Notes under the pieces: generated by a model
The model's input: only the letters and a program-made list of their open reading frames with translations
The model's database searches: none
Told to the model about the DNA's origin: nothing
Source of the DNA: Micromonospora cremea
GTDB lineage: Bacteria > Actinomycetota > Actinomycetes > Mycobacteriales > Micromonosporaceae
NCBI RefSeq assembly: GCF_900143515.1
Contig: NZ_FSQT01000001.1
Location: 2,542,001 to 2,606,000, forward strand
Reading direction: 5' to 3'
DNA length: 64,000 bases
Shown: positions 8,589 to 17,930 of the stretch, piece after piece
How positions within the stretch are numbered: position 1 is the first letter of the stretch
Layout: each line of letters starts with the position of its first letter
Program-made: the position numbers and the translations under genes

Positions 8589-9470
8589 ATGGCCGACGAC
8601 ATGGGATCGACAGTGCCGCGACGTCAGCTCGGGCGAGCACTACGCGAGCTGCGCACCGAGGCCCGGATGACCCTGGACGGCGCGGCCGAGGCGATGCAGT
8701 GCAGCCGCCAGAAGATGTGGCGCATCGAAACCGGCCTCGGCCCGGTCCGCGCCCTCGACGTCAAGGCCCTGTGCGAGCTGTACGGGGCGACGCCCGACCT
8801 GGCCGGCGCCCTCACCGCCCTGGCCGCCGAGACCGAGGCCAAGGGCTGGTGGCACTCGTACGGCGACGCCGTCCCCGACTGGTTCGAGCTGTACGTCGGC
8901 CTGGAATCCGCTGCCTCCCGGCTCCGGGAGCACGACGACACCTTGGTCCCTGGGCTGCTGCAAACTCCTGGCTACACGCGCGGCGTCTACCAAAACCGCC
9001 CCAACATGGCGACTGACGAGTTGGAAGAGGTTTTGGAAGTTCGCCGCCGCCGACAGGAGATCCTTGTCCGCCGGCTCCCGAAGGCACCCAAGCTGGAGTG
9101 GGTCTTATCGGAGGCCGTCTTGCTGCGACGCGTCGGCGGCCCGGCGGTCATGGCCGAGCAACTGGACCGCCTTCTTGAACGGACCGAGCTACCCAACGTA
9201 TCGATCCGTGTGCTGCCGCTGTCGGCTGGCGCGCACTACGGCGCGCTGGCGGGGGCCTTCGTCATGCTCGACTTCCCACGCGTCAACCGAGTCGTCCCTG
9301 ATCAGTCCGTCGTCTACAGCGAGTCGGTGACCGGTGCCCTCTACCTCGACAAGCCGGATGAGTTCGCGGTCTACGAGAAGGTCTGGGCGAGCCTCCTCGA
9401 CCTCGCACTTGATGAGGAACAATCAAAGGGGATGATCGGCAAGATCAAGGAAGAGGTCCACCATGGCTGA
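8589..9470 (+). CDS. XRE-family regulator, HTH plus DUF5753
   Basis: 293 residues, ATG preceded by GGGAG. The N-terminal HTH_XRE runs from QLGRALRELRTEARMTLDGAAEAM to SRQKMWRIETG (about residues 12-50). The rest is DUF5753, with the family landmarks DWFELYVGLE, LVPGLLQTPGYTRGVY, RRRRQEIL and VVYSESVTGALYLD. In Streptomyces-type genomes this class pairs with a DUF397 partner, as here, where the next gene overlaps it by 8 bases. The pairs are linked to developmental control or toxin-antitoxin-like pairs; the target here is unknown. An imperfect palindrome just upstream (ATGTAACAGAATGCAACAT, about 8555-8573) may be an operator. Confidence 0.9.
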   Translation: MADDMGSTVPRRQLGRALRELRTEARMTLDGAAEAMQCSRQKMWRIETGLGPVRALDVKALCELYGATPDLAGALTALAAETEAKGWWHSYGDAVPDWFELYVGLESAASRLREHDDTLVPGLLQTPGYTRGVYQNRPNMATDELEEVLEVRRRRQEILVRRLPKAPKLEWVLSEAVLLRRVGGPAVMAEQLDRLLERTELPNVSIRVLPLSAGAHYGALAGAFVMLDFPRVNRVVPDQSVVYSESVTGALYLDKPDEFAVYEKVWASLLDLALDEEQSKGMIGKIKEEVHHG

Positions 9471-9660
9471 CGACCTGCTCGGTGCCCAGTGGCGAAAGTG
9501 CACCCGTAGCGGCGACAACAACGGCAACTGCGTGGAGGTCGCCGACAATTTGCCCGGCCTCGTCGCCGTCCGCGACAGCAAGGATCCGGCGGGACCGGCC
9601 CTCACCTTCTCCCCCGCCGCCTGGGCCAGCTTCGTCCGGGTCACCAAGTCTGGGCACTGA
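9463..9660 (+). CDS. DUF397 domain protein
   Basis: 65 residues. The start overlaps the end of the XRE regulator by 8 bases, so translation is coupled. It has the hallmarks WRKCTRSGDNNGNCVEVA, then VAVRDSKDP and LTFSPAAWASFV, with family-typical length. It is the usual small partner of XRE-DUF5753 regulators. Confidence 0.92.
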   Translation: MADDLLGAQWRKCTRSGDNNGNCVEVADNLPGLVAVRDSKDPAGPALTFSPAAWASFVRVTKSGH

Positions 9661-9723
9661 GCCGGACATCAGACGGGAGCGCAGCCGGCGATCACGCTGG
9701 AGGCGCTCCCGTGGCGCAATCGG

Positions 9724-10167
9724 TCAGGAAGCGGCGTCCCCGATCGCGGGCTGGGCCACGTCCTCGAACAACGACCACCGGTTCCGCCATGCCTCCACGT
9801 TCGCTGGGTAGATCGCCGCGTGCCGGCTGTCCGGGTTACGCGGGCGAACACCGCCAACGCTCGCCATGAACTCATCGTGCCGCTGGCGCACCCCGGCACG
9901 CAGGTCGTCGCCGGGCACGACATAGAAGTCCCGGCGTCCGTCGGTCACGTCCACGAGGACGTAGAGGTCGACCGACATCGCCGTCATCCTGTCGATGTCC
10001 GCGACCATCCAGCCGCCCTGCGCGGCGACCTGCACAGCCGCCGTCCTACCGTTGATCGTCACGAAGGTCTGCGCACCGTGCAGGCTTGCCGAATGGCCGT
10101 GCAACAGAGCCTCAGCCACCGCAAGGTGCCGCCCAGCCTGGTGCTTCTGGTGGTTGCTTGGAGCCAT
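9724..10167 (-). CDS. Small protein, last gene of kinase-helicase-methylase operon
   Basis: 147 residues; start fixed by GAAGGAGAACAG ahead of ATG 10167, 35 bases after the methylase stop. The core HLAVAEALLHGHSASLHGA, then VTINGRTAAVQVAAQ and later DLYVLVDV and DFYVVPGDDLR, resembles the helix-strand-strand layout of PD-(D/E)XK-like proteins. The expected D and the K of a QVK signature are absent (QVA), so any such domain would be catalytically dead. The C-terminal GGVRPRNPDSRH looks conserved. Position makes it a likely fourth component of the operon. Function unknown; fold is inference. Confidence 0.65.
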   Translation of the reverse strand: MAPSNHQKHQAGRHLAVAEALLHGHSASLHGAQTFVTINGRTAAVQVAAQGGWMVADIDRMTAMSVDLYVLVDVTDGRRDFYVVPGDDLRAGVRQRHDEFMASVGGVRPRNPDSRHAAIYPANVEAWRNRWSLFEDVAQPAIGDAAS

Positions 10168-10202
10168 CTGTTCTCCTTCGGGGGTGGAAGAGGGGTAGCA
10201 GG

Positions 10203-13200
10203 CTACGACGGCTGCCAGCCCGCGTCGATCGCATCCTGAAGCCGCTTACTGAACACGGCATGCGCCTGCCGATACTCATTCTCCCGATCGGCCTTGTAGA
10301 ACGGCGCCACATAGCCGTTCGGCGGAAGTTCCATCTCTGGGGATTCCAGATATCTCACTAACCTAAGATGGTCTTCTTTCGACTGACCCACACCGAAAGC
10401 GTGGTGATTCGCCGCAATCTTTCGACCCGCATCATCAAACCAGGTTTCCGCTTCATAATCAGCCAAGATTGGAAATCTGGACCGATAGATGGATACCAGT
10501 TCCTGGGGAGCGATACCGAGCCACACCGCCACCAAGGCATCAATCTCTACGAGCGCCGCTCTACGCTCTTGCTCAGTACGCAGGGCAGAACTCCACACCC
10601 ATGAGGGTCCAACATCAGCTAGAGGGCGAGCGGGCCGTTGGCTAATCGACCAGTTTTCGTTGGAAGGCCATGCAGGATCGTAAACCTCCGACCACAGCGT
10701 CGAATAAGCGCGGGTCATGCAATTTAGTCGCAGGGTTCGGATTGCCAACGCGGCCGCGAGCGGATGATCAGACTGGGGAGCAGGAAAGTTGCGAGCCTCC
10801 GTCATCCGCAAATGGTTCTTACCCCAAACTCGGAGCAGATAGTCCAGCGGAAGTGACGCCCAGAAACCCGCGACAAGAACGGTTCCCAACGACTCCGAGA
10901 GCCTCATCGTATTTACTGCATCAACGTGAGTCGGCCCAGGCGGGATAAGAGCAGCATGTAAGCTACGCTCAGTATCGAAAGGGACCATCTCTCGCCAAGC
11001 TAGTCGATAAAAGCGAGAGTACCTCTGACCATTCCAGTTGTCTTGTGCCGACTGGAATTTATCAAGAGTGGTGGAGCGACGGTAGTTGGCCCGAGGAACG
11101 GTATCCGCATCCATGCTGCTTGGGTCAAATGCCTGCCAGTCACGATTTGACTTGCAGGGAACGTTGGGCTGTTTCGCCAATGGCGTAGCTATGCCGATAT
11201 GAGTGCCTTGGAGAACGATCGAATCCCAATCCTCGCGAGATCCCGTGTCCCAAACGATTAGCCCGTCCTTCTTGGCCTTTCCTTCATCGAATCCGAGGCT
11301 TGTCACTGGATGGAGATGATGTAGGCGGCGGCTGGCCTGGGCGAGCGCAAGCATTGCTCCATCCTCTACTGACGTAACCGGGAACAGCAACCTCGTCTGT
11401 TCTACCGACTCCTGGCCGCCCAGCAACTTTCGCCAGTGTTTTAGCCGATCTTGGTCTACCGTCACAAGGCGAGCGCGATGAGGGCGCAGTTCCCATCGCC
11501 CATCATGCTTGATACCCGGCGCTTCTCCGCTCCCATCATGAGTTAGGGAGGCGGTGAGCGAGCCAGGCGCGAAAAGCCAACTAACGTGTGTGAAATTGAT
11601 GGAACCGGTAGCGCCATAGAGGTGGACGCCGAACTGCCGCGTCCCTGCAACCTCATCAAACAGCTGTAGGCGATTCGAGAAGTGCGCATGGAATCTAAGA
11701 TGCCTGTAGGCAGCCGCTCTAAGCTTACCTTCGCGAGATCCCGCGAAATGCGTGTCCGGATGGATTAGGCCAGCGATTCCGGATTGCCCGAGGTTCTCCC
11801 ATGCCCGGCACATAAATGCGCGGTACAGGTCGGGCCGGGTGCCATCAAGAAGTGGGTATGTAACGGCACCACCAAGGACTTGCACCACTCCAACGTTCAT
11901 TGCCAACTCCGAAAGGAAATACTGGAGCCAGCGGTCATGCTTACTGAATTGCTCCGCTTTCCGCTTCCGCCACTCCTCCGTCGTCGGCCTCTCCACGAGC
12001 CGAAACCAAGGGTCGCTCTCCGCGAGCACTACATCTTCAACCCAATCGGGCCGCACCCACGGCGGGTTGCCTACCTGGAGGTCGAAGCCGCCCTCGGCGA
12101 AGGCTTGGGCGAAGGTTAGTTCCCAGTGAAAAAAGCCTTGCTGCTCGGCGATCTGGTCGGCAGCGAGAAGCCAGGGGAACCGATCGGAGAGGGTCCAGGG
12201 TGAATCGACACCGATGACCCCGTCGAGCTTCCGCTCGAACTCGCTCATCTCGCTCAGGCTCGTGAGCTTTCGGCCAAAGAACCGTTCGGTATTCTCATCC
12301 GCGTCACTTCGCCCGATGAGCGCCTCGGCGAAGGTCAACCAGTCGTCGAGGCTAGACAGCGGCACCTGCTGACGGAGTTGTTCCGCCACCGTCATCCGCC
12401 GGGTGCCGCCGGTCAGCTTGGTCGGGAGCTTCATCTGCTGCGGTTGCACGTTGCCGAAGATGTCCGCGGTTTCGTAGACGGCCGGTTCCTCGTACGCCGG
12501 CTCGTCCTTGATGTGCGAGACCTGGACGGGCGCGGCCGGGTAGACCGGGTCGGAGCCGTCGAGCAGCCCGACCTTGTCCAGCGGCCAGAACCACAGCGCG
12601 CACCAGACGTCCATCAGCGTCTTGAGCCGCCAGTACGGCGTGCCCGGCGCGGTCAGGTCGGCGAGGATCTCCTCCCGGGGCACCGCCTCCGTGACCTTCG
12701 GCAGATCCTCGGCGCCCCAGACTGCGATGTCGCGGCGGATCTCCCGCTCGGAGATGTCGAGCCGCTGCTGCACCAGCCCCCACAGGAACTCGACCCGCCG
12801 AGCGAGAGCCTGCAAGCGCTGGACCTGCGAGTTCTTCCCCTTGGCTGACGGCGTGCGCTTCATCGCCGTACGCCACGCCTTTAGTCGGGCGGTCTCAGCC
12901 GGCGCCAGCTCGCGGGCCTCCTTCTCCCCCGCGACCGCGCCCCAGCCGTCGGCGGGGAGCAGGAAATGGTGGATGGTGCCCTCGTCGATCGGCCCGTCCC
13001 GGAAGGGCTGCTCCTTCGGCGTGGTGGTGAGCCATGACTTGTCGGCGAGCTGCTTCGGGCCGTAGGTCTTGCGTCCGGCGCCGATGAGGGAGTTGCCGCG
13101 TTGCAGGTGCAGGCCGAACCAGGGTGCTTGGAGGCCGGCGTGCATGACGTTGAGCCAGAGCGACACCTCGGCCAGTTCGACGGCGGTTCGGTTGAGGTCG

Positions 13201-15119
13201 ACGCCGTAGCTGTTGTGCAGGGCGATGTACGCCTTCACCCGCTGGAGTTCGAGGTGGTAGTCCTCCGGGTCGAGGGTGACCTCCAGCTCCTTCTGGCGGC
13301 GCCGCAGGTATTCGGCGGCGACCTGGTTGATCGCCTCGTTGAGGAACGCGCCGGAGCCGAGTGCCGGCTCACAGATCGTCCAGTCCAGCAGCTCACGGGC
13401 CGGGGTGATCGTGTCGTCCTGGTCGAGCCGGTACTTGAGGGCGAGCTGGACGGTGACCTCGGTGAGCGACTGTGGGGTGTAGTAGGAGGCGCTGGTCTGC
13501 CGGTCGCGGCCGGCGAGCCGGTAGACGAACTCACCGGGTTGGTGACTGACCCGGCTGCGAACGCCGGTGTACGGGTCTTCCTTGTAGACGAAGACACCGT
13601 CGTCGTACTCGTCGACCTTGGAGGCCGGAATCATCCACGAGCCATCCTTCGGGTCGCCGTCTTTGGCGACCTCGTATAGCTGCTCGGTGGCGACGAACCC
13701 GGTGTACGACATCAGGCCCTCGTAGACCGCGCCGAGCTGGTTGATGCCAAGCTGGGCGTACGAGATGAAGCCGCCGCGGCGCTTCTTGCCACCCTTGGTG
13801 AGCATCAGCCGGCGCAGCACCTCGTAGAGGACCTTGTTACGCAGCCGCGTGTCGATCTTCGGTGCGTGCTCGTCGTCGGGGTCGCTGCCCGGCTCGGCGA
13901 TCAGCCGGCCGATGAGCTTGGTTTTCTCCGGCAGGAACAGGTCGGAGCGCATCGGCTCGAAGCGCAGCCCCTCCCCCTCGCTGGCCTTGTCGTCGACGTC
14001 CGCGCCGCCGCGCGGCCGGTGCCCCTCGTTGACCATGCGGAAGAGCAGGTCGAGGGATTCGTACAGGTGGGTGCCGTCCTCGGCGGAGGGAGCGAGGCGG
14101 CGGGAGACGAGGTCGCCGAGGCGGGCAAGGCTGTAGCCCTCGACGTACTGGGGGTCGTTGACCGGCAGCACACCCAGTTCGGGGCGCGCCTCGGCGTAGA
14201 GCAGGAACAGGATCCGATAGAGGTAGCGCAGCGACTCCCGGCCCAGCTCCTTGGCCAGCTCATCGAGGTCCATCACCTGCTGCGGGTGGAAGCCGGCCCG
14301 GCGGATCTGGTCGAGGACCTCGTTGGCGATGAGCTCCACGGAGACCTTCAGGCCCTCGCGGAGTTCGCTGGAGACCCCGACGGCGTGCTGGCGGGAGCCG
14401 GCGACCAGTTCGGCGAGGGGTTCGGTGCCGCCCTCGGCAGGCGGACGCAGCGAGTCGGCGCCGAAGAGCGCGGCGACGACGTCGAGTTCCTTGTCGTCGT
14501 TGCGGGCGTACGCGGTATCGAGGCTGACGGCCAGGTAGCGGCCCTCGCCCCAGACAGTGCGGTCGGCGAGAGTGATCACGCCACCGCTGAGGATCAGCAC
14601 GTAACGGGGCTTCGGGCTGTCGGCGGCGAAGAGCAGCGAGGCGAGCTTGGCGCCCGTCTCGATGGTCTCGGTGCTCGACAGGGTGAGCGGGTCGAGCAGG
14701 CGGCCGGCGTCCTCCGGGTCCTGTGCTGCCTCGGTGTCGACCGCCCAACCGCAGTCCAACGCGACAATGCCGTGTGCGGTGGTCAACTCGGCGTGGGCGA
14801 CGCTGACCTCGTACTCCTGGCCGTTGCGCTCGACGGTGATGGTCTGCGGCTGCGGGTCGAAGTCGAGCGCCCGCAGCACGTCCTGGTGCTGCTTGCGCAG
14901 CCGCTCCGGGTCGAAGAAGTCGACGTCGGTCAGCTCGGTCTTGGCGTCGAAGTACTGCCGGCGCATGCCGCGCAGGTTCGTGCGTGGCGTGCCCTCCCCG
15001 GCTTTCTCCTGCTCGGCCCACTGCTTGAGCAGACCGCCCTTGAGGGTGGTGGGCAGGATCTCGGCGAGGTAGTGCGCGGAGAGGTACTCGCCGCGGTTGG
15101 TCAGCGACTCGAAACTCAT
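10203..15119 (-). CDS. Large Eco57I-type N6-adenine DNA methyltransferase (restriction-modification or defence)
   Basis: 1638 residues, start ATG overlapping the helicase stop (ATGA). Layout: N-terminal region to about 560; SAM-binding motif I EPALGSGAFLNEAI near 585; a long helical insert; catalytic motif IV GNPPWVRPDW with Asn at 1018; then a roughly 600-residue C-terminal part expected to carry target recognition, ending in FYKADRENEYRQAH and SKRLQDAID. Size and motif spacing resemble the methylases of DISARM class 1 (DrmMI) and Hma-type systems more than a stand-alone enzyme. There is no obvious PD-(D/E)XK nuclease N-terminus, so DNA cleavage is not supported. From about 12,120 down to 10,350 the GC content falls to about 53-57% in samples I counted, against about 65% upstream. 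Confidence 0.85.
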   Translation of the reverse strand: MSFESLTNRGEYLSAHYLAEILPTTLKGGLLKQWAEQEKAGEGTPRTNLRGMRRQYFDAKTELTDVDFFDPERLRKQHQDVLRALDFDPQPQTITVERNGQEYEVSVAHAELTTAHGIVALDCGWAVDTEAAQDPEDAGRLLDPLTLSSTETIETGAKLASLLFAADSPKPRYVLILSGGVITLADRTVWGEGRYLAVSLDTAYARNDDKELDVVAALFGADSLRPPAEGGTEPLAELVAGSRQHAVGVSSELREGLKVSVELIANEVLDQIRRAGFHPQQVMDLDELAKELGRESLRYLYRILFLLYAEARPELGVLPVNDPQYVEGYSLARLGDLVSRRLAPSAEDGTHLYESLDLLFRMVNEGHRPRGGADVDDKASEGEGLRFEPMRSDLFLPEKTKLIGRLIAEPGSDPDDEHAPKIDTRLRNKVLYEVLRRLMLTKGGKKRRGGFISYAQLGINQLGAVYEGLMSYTGFVATEQLYEVAKDGDPKDGSWMIPASKVDEYDDGVFVYKEDPYTGVRSRVSHQPGEFVYRLAGRDRQTSASYYTPQSLTEVTVQLALKYRLDQDDTITPARELLDWTICEPALGSGAFLNEAINQVAAEYLRRRQKELEVTLDPEDYHLELQRVKAYIALHNSYGVDLNRTAVELAEVSLWLNVMHAGLQAPWFGLHLQRGNSLIGAGRKTYGPKQLADKSWLTTTPKEQPFRDGPIDEGTIHHFLLPADGWGAVAGEKEARELAPAETARLKAWRTAMKRTPSAKGKNSQVQRLQALARRVEFLWGLVQQRLDISEREIRRDIAVWGAEDLPKVTEAVPREEILADLTAPGTPYWRLKTLMDVWCALWFWPLDKVGLLDGSDPVYPAAPVQVSHIKDEPAYEEPAVYETADIFGNVQPQQMKLPTKLTGGTRRMTVAEQLRQQVPLSSLDDWLTFAEALIGRSDADENTERFFGRKLTSLSEMSEFERKLDGVIGVDSPWTLSDRFPWLLAADQIAEQQGFFHWELTFAQAFAEGGFDLQVGNPPWVRPDWVEDVVLAESDPWFRLVERPTTEEWRKRKAEQFSKHDRWLQYFLSELAMNVGVVQVLGGAVTYPLLDGTRPDLYRAFMCRAWENLGQSGIAGLIHPDTHFAGSREGKLRAAAYRHLRFHAHFSNRLQLFDEVAGTRQFGVHLYGATGSINFTHVSWLFAPGSLTASLTHDGSGEAPGIKHDGRWELRPHRARLVTVDQDRLKHWRKLLGGQESVEQTRLLFPVTSVEDGAMLALAQASRRLHHLHPVTSLGFDEGKAKKDGLIVWDTGSREDWDSIVLQGTHIGIATPLAKQPNVPCKSNRDWQAFDPSSMDADTVPRANYRRSTTLDKFQSAQDNWNGQRYSRFYRLAWREMVPFDTERSLHAALIPPGPTHVDAVNTMRLSESLGTVLVAGFWASLPLDYLLRVWGKNHLRMTEARNFPAPQSDHPLAAALAIRTLRLNCMTRAYSTLWSEVYDPAWPSNENWSISQRPARPLADVGPSWVWSSALRTEQERRAALVEIDALVAVWLGIAPQELVSIYRSRFPILADYEAETWFDDAGRKIAANHHAFGVGQSKEDHLRLVRYLESPEMELPPNGYVAPFYKADRENEYRQAHAVFSKRLQDAIDAGWQPS

Positions 15120-17917
15120 GCGGCACTCTCCGAGGACGGTACGAGGACGGCGAGCACCCGCAGCAGCGGGTCGCCGGCGGTTTCCAAGCGGTCGAGCAGG
15201 TCGTGCTGCTCCTGGACGGTGGTGTCGACGCGTTGGCGTCGCTTCTCCCGGTGCGCACCGGGCAGCTCATCGAAGAGGCTGGCCTGTTGGAAACTCTTCA
15301 GCTGCTGGCGGTGCTTCTGCAGCGGCTCGGCGTTGGCCTCGGCCCACTCGGCGCGCTTGCCCTCCAGGTACTGGCGGGCGACGTCGACGGCCTCCGGCAG
15401 CAGTGCCTTCAGCGGTTCGATCGCGATGGCCTCGGCGCGGTTGACCATCGTCGGGCCGACGTTGGCTTCACGCAGCACCTCGTCCATCGGCCGGATCGTC
15501 GGCGACGCGGGCAGGTCGGAGACGGCCATCCACTGGACGACGGTGGGTTGGCCGAGACGGTTGGCGTAGACGCCCTGGATCAGGAACGTCGGCGCGGCCA
15601 CGTCGGCGGTGAGCACCGGGGCCTGTTGGCGGCCGAGCCGGATCAGGACCTTGTCGACCAACCAGTCGACCATCGGGTGCACGTCACTGAGGAAAGCGAT
15701 GTCCGGCCACATCGGAGTCTTGCTCTGCCGGGCCTGGTCGAGCTTGCGCTGCGCGAGGGCGCGATCGAAGGTGACCTTGAGCCGCAGGTCCTCGCCCTCG
15801 CGGTGGGCGCGCAGGTAGGTGCGGGGCAGGTCGGTGAGCCGGTGCACCAGGTCGTCTGGGGCGAGGAAGGTCATCAGTTCGTCCTCGCGGCGCAGGTCGA
15901 TGTGGTCCTCGGGCCGGTCCTCGTAGATCTCGTAGAGGGCGGCGTCGACGAAGTCCTGCGTGGAGGCGAAGAGCTTCGGCACCCGGGCCAGGGGCACGTC
16001 CGCCGCCACGGGCGCTGTGCCCACCTCCGCAAAGAGGTCGGCCATCACGTCGACCTCGGCGTGGGCAGCCTCGTAGGACTGGTCCACCGACTTGCCGGCG
16101 AGCAGGTCCCGGACCAGCCGGTCCTCCTCGGCCTTGGCGTCGTACTGGCCCGTCACGGCCTCGACGCTGCCGAGGCTGCGGTGCGCGGTCTCCTCCCGGT
16201 TGAGGAGCTTCTCGGCGACCGTCCGGTCGTCCTTGGCGTCCTCGCGGTCGGAGGTGAGGATCAGCGCGCGGAACTGCGGCTGGTGCTTCTGCCCGTAACG
16301 GTCGATACGGCCGTTGCGCTGCTCGATCCGGATCAGACTCCACGGGATGTCGTAGTGGATCAAGTGGTGGCACTGCTGGTGCAGGTTGACGCCTTCAGAG
16401 GCGACGTCGCCGGTGAAGAGCAACCGGACGTCGCTGCCGGCCAGCTCGAACTCCTGCAGGATCGTCTGCTCGTCCTTGTCGGCCACACCGCCGTGCAGCA
16501 CCCGGATCGCGTTCGGCTTGAGGCCGAGCAGCCCGGGGACGACCTCGGCGAGCCACTTGATGGTCGGCACTCGCTCGGAGAAGACCACGGCCCGCGTGTC
16601 GCTGCCCCTGCCGACACCGATTTTCCTCAGCTCGTCGACCAGTCCCTTGAGCTTGCTGGAGCCCCGGTCGGTCATCGCGGAGGTCAGCTCCGCGAGCCGG
16701 TCCAGCGCTGCCCGCTCAGTGCCGGTGGTCTTGTCGCGCCGATTCTTCACCGTCTCGTGCAGCGCCCGGTGCGAGGACAGAAAGGACTTCAAGAGGGTGT
16801 ACGGGAAGAGCCGGTGCTGCCCGGTGATCGCCTCGTCGGTCCACTTGCCGGCCAGCCACACGTCGGTCAGCTCGTCGAAGATCTGCTCCTCGATGGGCGT
16901 CGCTGTGCAGTGCAATGCCTGAGAGGGGCCACGGTCAGCCCAGCGGTCACCGATCTGGTCGCGTACCTCCGGGCTGATCTTCGTGCGGCGCAGGTAGAGG
17001 TGGGCGATGTCACTGGCCTGGTAGTCCTTCTCGTTGGCGATGGCCGCCGGGTCGAGCAGCGAGATCAGCTGTGCGAAGGACTCCTTGTCGCCGTTGTGCG
17101 GGGTCGCGCTGGCCAGCAGCAACGCGTCGGTCTTCGCAGCCAGGCGGCGGGCCAGCTCGTTGCGCTGCGTGCCCTTGTTGATGAGGTTGTGCGACTCGTC
17201 GATGACCACGGCGTCCCAGGTCGTCGCGTCCAGGTGATGGCCGAACTGGCCCGCGTCCTTGAGGGTGTCGACCGAGATGATGGCCCGCTTGAAATAGGTG
17301 AACGGGTTCCGCCCAGCCGGGATCTCCTGCTGGATGCGTTGAATACCGGTCGAGTCGAGCCGGACCAGCGGGATCGCGAACCTGGTCCACAGTTCTCGTT
17401 GGAACTGTTCGAGGACCTGCTGCGGCGAGACAACCAGGATGCGCTCACCTCGGCCCCGTCGGATCAGCTCAGCGAGGATCAGCCCGATCTCCAGGGTCTT
17501 GCCCAGGCCCACCACGTCAGCGAGCAGGATCCGCGGCCGCAACCCGGACAGCGCCAACTCGACGGGCCGCTGCTGGTAGGTCAGCGCGTCGAGCAGGAAC
17601 CGGTCGGCGAGGGCCAACCCACGCTCGGTGCGCGGCAGCGGAGTACGCCGCAGCACCGCCTCTAGGAAGAGGCGGCTCTGCCGGAACCGCGACGACGTGT
17701 CCTGAACGAGCTCCGTCTCCTCGGGCACCAGCGGCGTGATGTCCTCAAGCGCGGTGAAGAAGGTCGCCTCGACATCCTGGACGAACTCGGAGACGCCGAC
17801 CGCCTTCACCATCGTGCCGTCCGCGGTGCCGGTCTTGACGCTGCGGATCAGCCATTCCTCGTCGCGTACGACGATGCGGGAGCCCGGGGCGAAGGTCGCG
17901 GCCTGGGAGGTGGTCAT
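15116..17917 (-). CDS. SNF2/DEAD-like superfamily 2 helicase (DrmD-like)
   Basis: 933 residues from ATG 17917, with GGAAGG ahead; a longer frame to 18223 overlaps the kinase and is rejected. Walker A VVGLGKTLEIG lies near 133, motif Ia ILVVSPQQVLEQF follows, motif II is DESH near 237, and motif III reads ASATPH. The C-terminal helicase lobe has VLHGG, LLFTGDVASEGVNLHQ and IEQRNGRIDRYGQ, the SNF2/Rad54-type motif V-VI pair. This matches the large SNF2-like helicases that accompany Eco57I-type methylases in DISARM class 1 and Hma systems. It starts 14 bases after the kinase stop, and its stop overlaps the methylase start. It is likely a DNA translocase of the operon. Confidence 0.85.
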   Translation of the reverse strand: MTTSQAATFAPGSRIVVRDEEWLIRSVKTGTADGTMVKAVGVSEFVQDVEATFFTALEDITPLVPEETELVQDTSSRFRQSRLFLEAVLRRTPLPRTERGLALADRFLLDALTYQQRPVELALSGLRPRILLADVVGLGKTLEIGLILAELIRRGRGERILVVSPQQVLEQFQRELWTRFAIPLVRLDSTGIQRIQQEIPAGRNPFTYFKRAIISVDTLKDAGQFGHHLDATTWDAVVIDESHNLINKGTQRNELARRLAAKTDALLLASATPHNGDKESFAQLISLLDPAAIANEKDYQASDIAHLYLRRTKISPEVRDQIGDRWADRGPSQALHCTATPIEEQIFDELTDVWLAGKWTDEAITGQHRLFPYTLLKSFLSSHRALHETVKNRRDKTTGTERAALDRLAELTSAMTDRGSSKLKGLVDELRKIGVGRGSDTRAVVFSERVPTIKWLAEVVPGLLGLKPNAIRVLHGGVADKDEQTILQEFELAGSDVRLLFTGDVASEGVNLHQQCHHLIHYDIPWSLIRIEQRNGRIDRYGQKHQPQFRALILTSDREDAKDDRTVAEKLLNREETAHRSLGSVEAVTGQYDAKAEEDRLVRDLLAGKSVDQSYEAAHAEVDVMADLFAEVGTAPVAADVPLARVPKLFASTQDFVDAALYEIYEDRPEDHIDLRREDELMTFLAPDDLVHRLTDLPRTYLRAHREGEDLRLKVTFDRALAQRKLDQARQSKTPMWPDIAFLSDVHPMVDWLVDKVLIRLGRQQAPVLTADVAAPTFLIQGVYANRLGQPTVVQWMAVSDLPASPTIRPMDEVLREANVGPTMVNRAEAIAIEPLKALLPEAVDVARQYLEGKRAEWAEANAEPLQKHRQQLKSFQQASLFDELPGAHREKRRQRVDTTVQEQHDLLDRLETAGDPLLRVLAVLVPSSESAA

Positions 17918-17930
17918 CGGTGGTGCCTTC

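Noticed and set aside
15203..17665. Long plus-strand open frame opposite the helicase
   Set aside because: Antisense to a gene with complete helicase motifs; the product is Leu/Gly/Val/Arg-rich with no domain. High-GC codon bias keeps such frames open.
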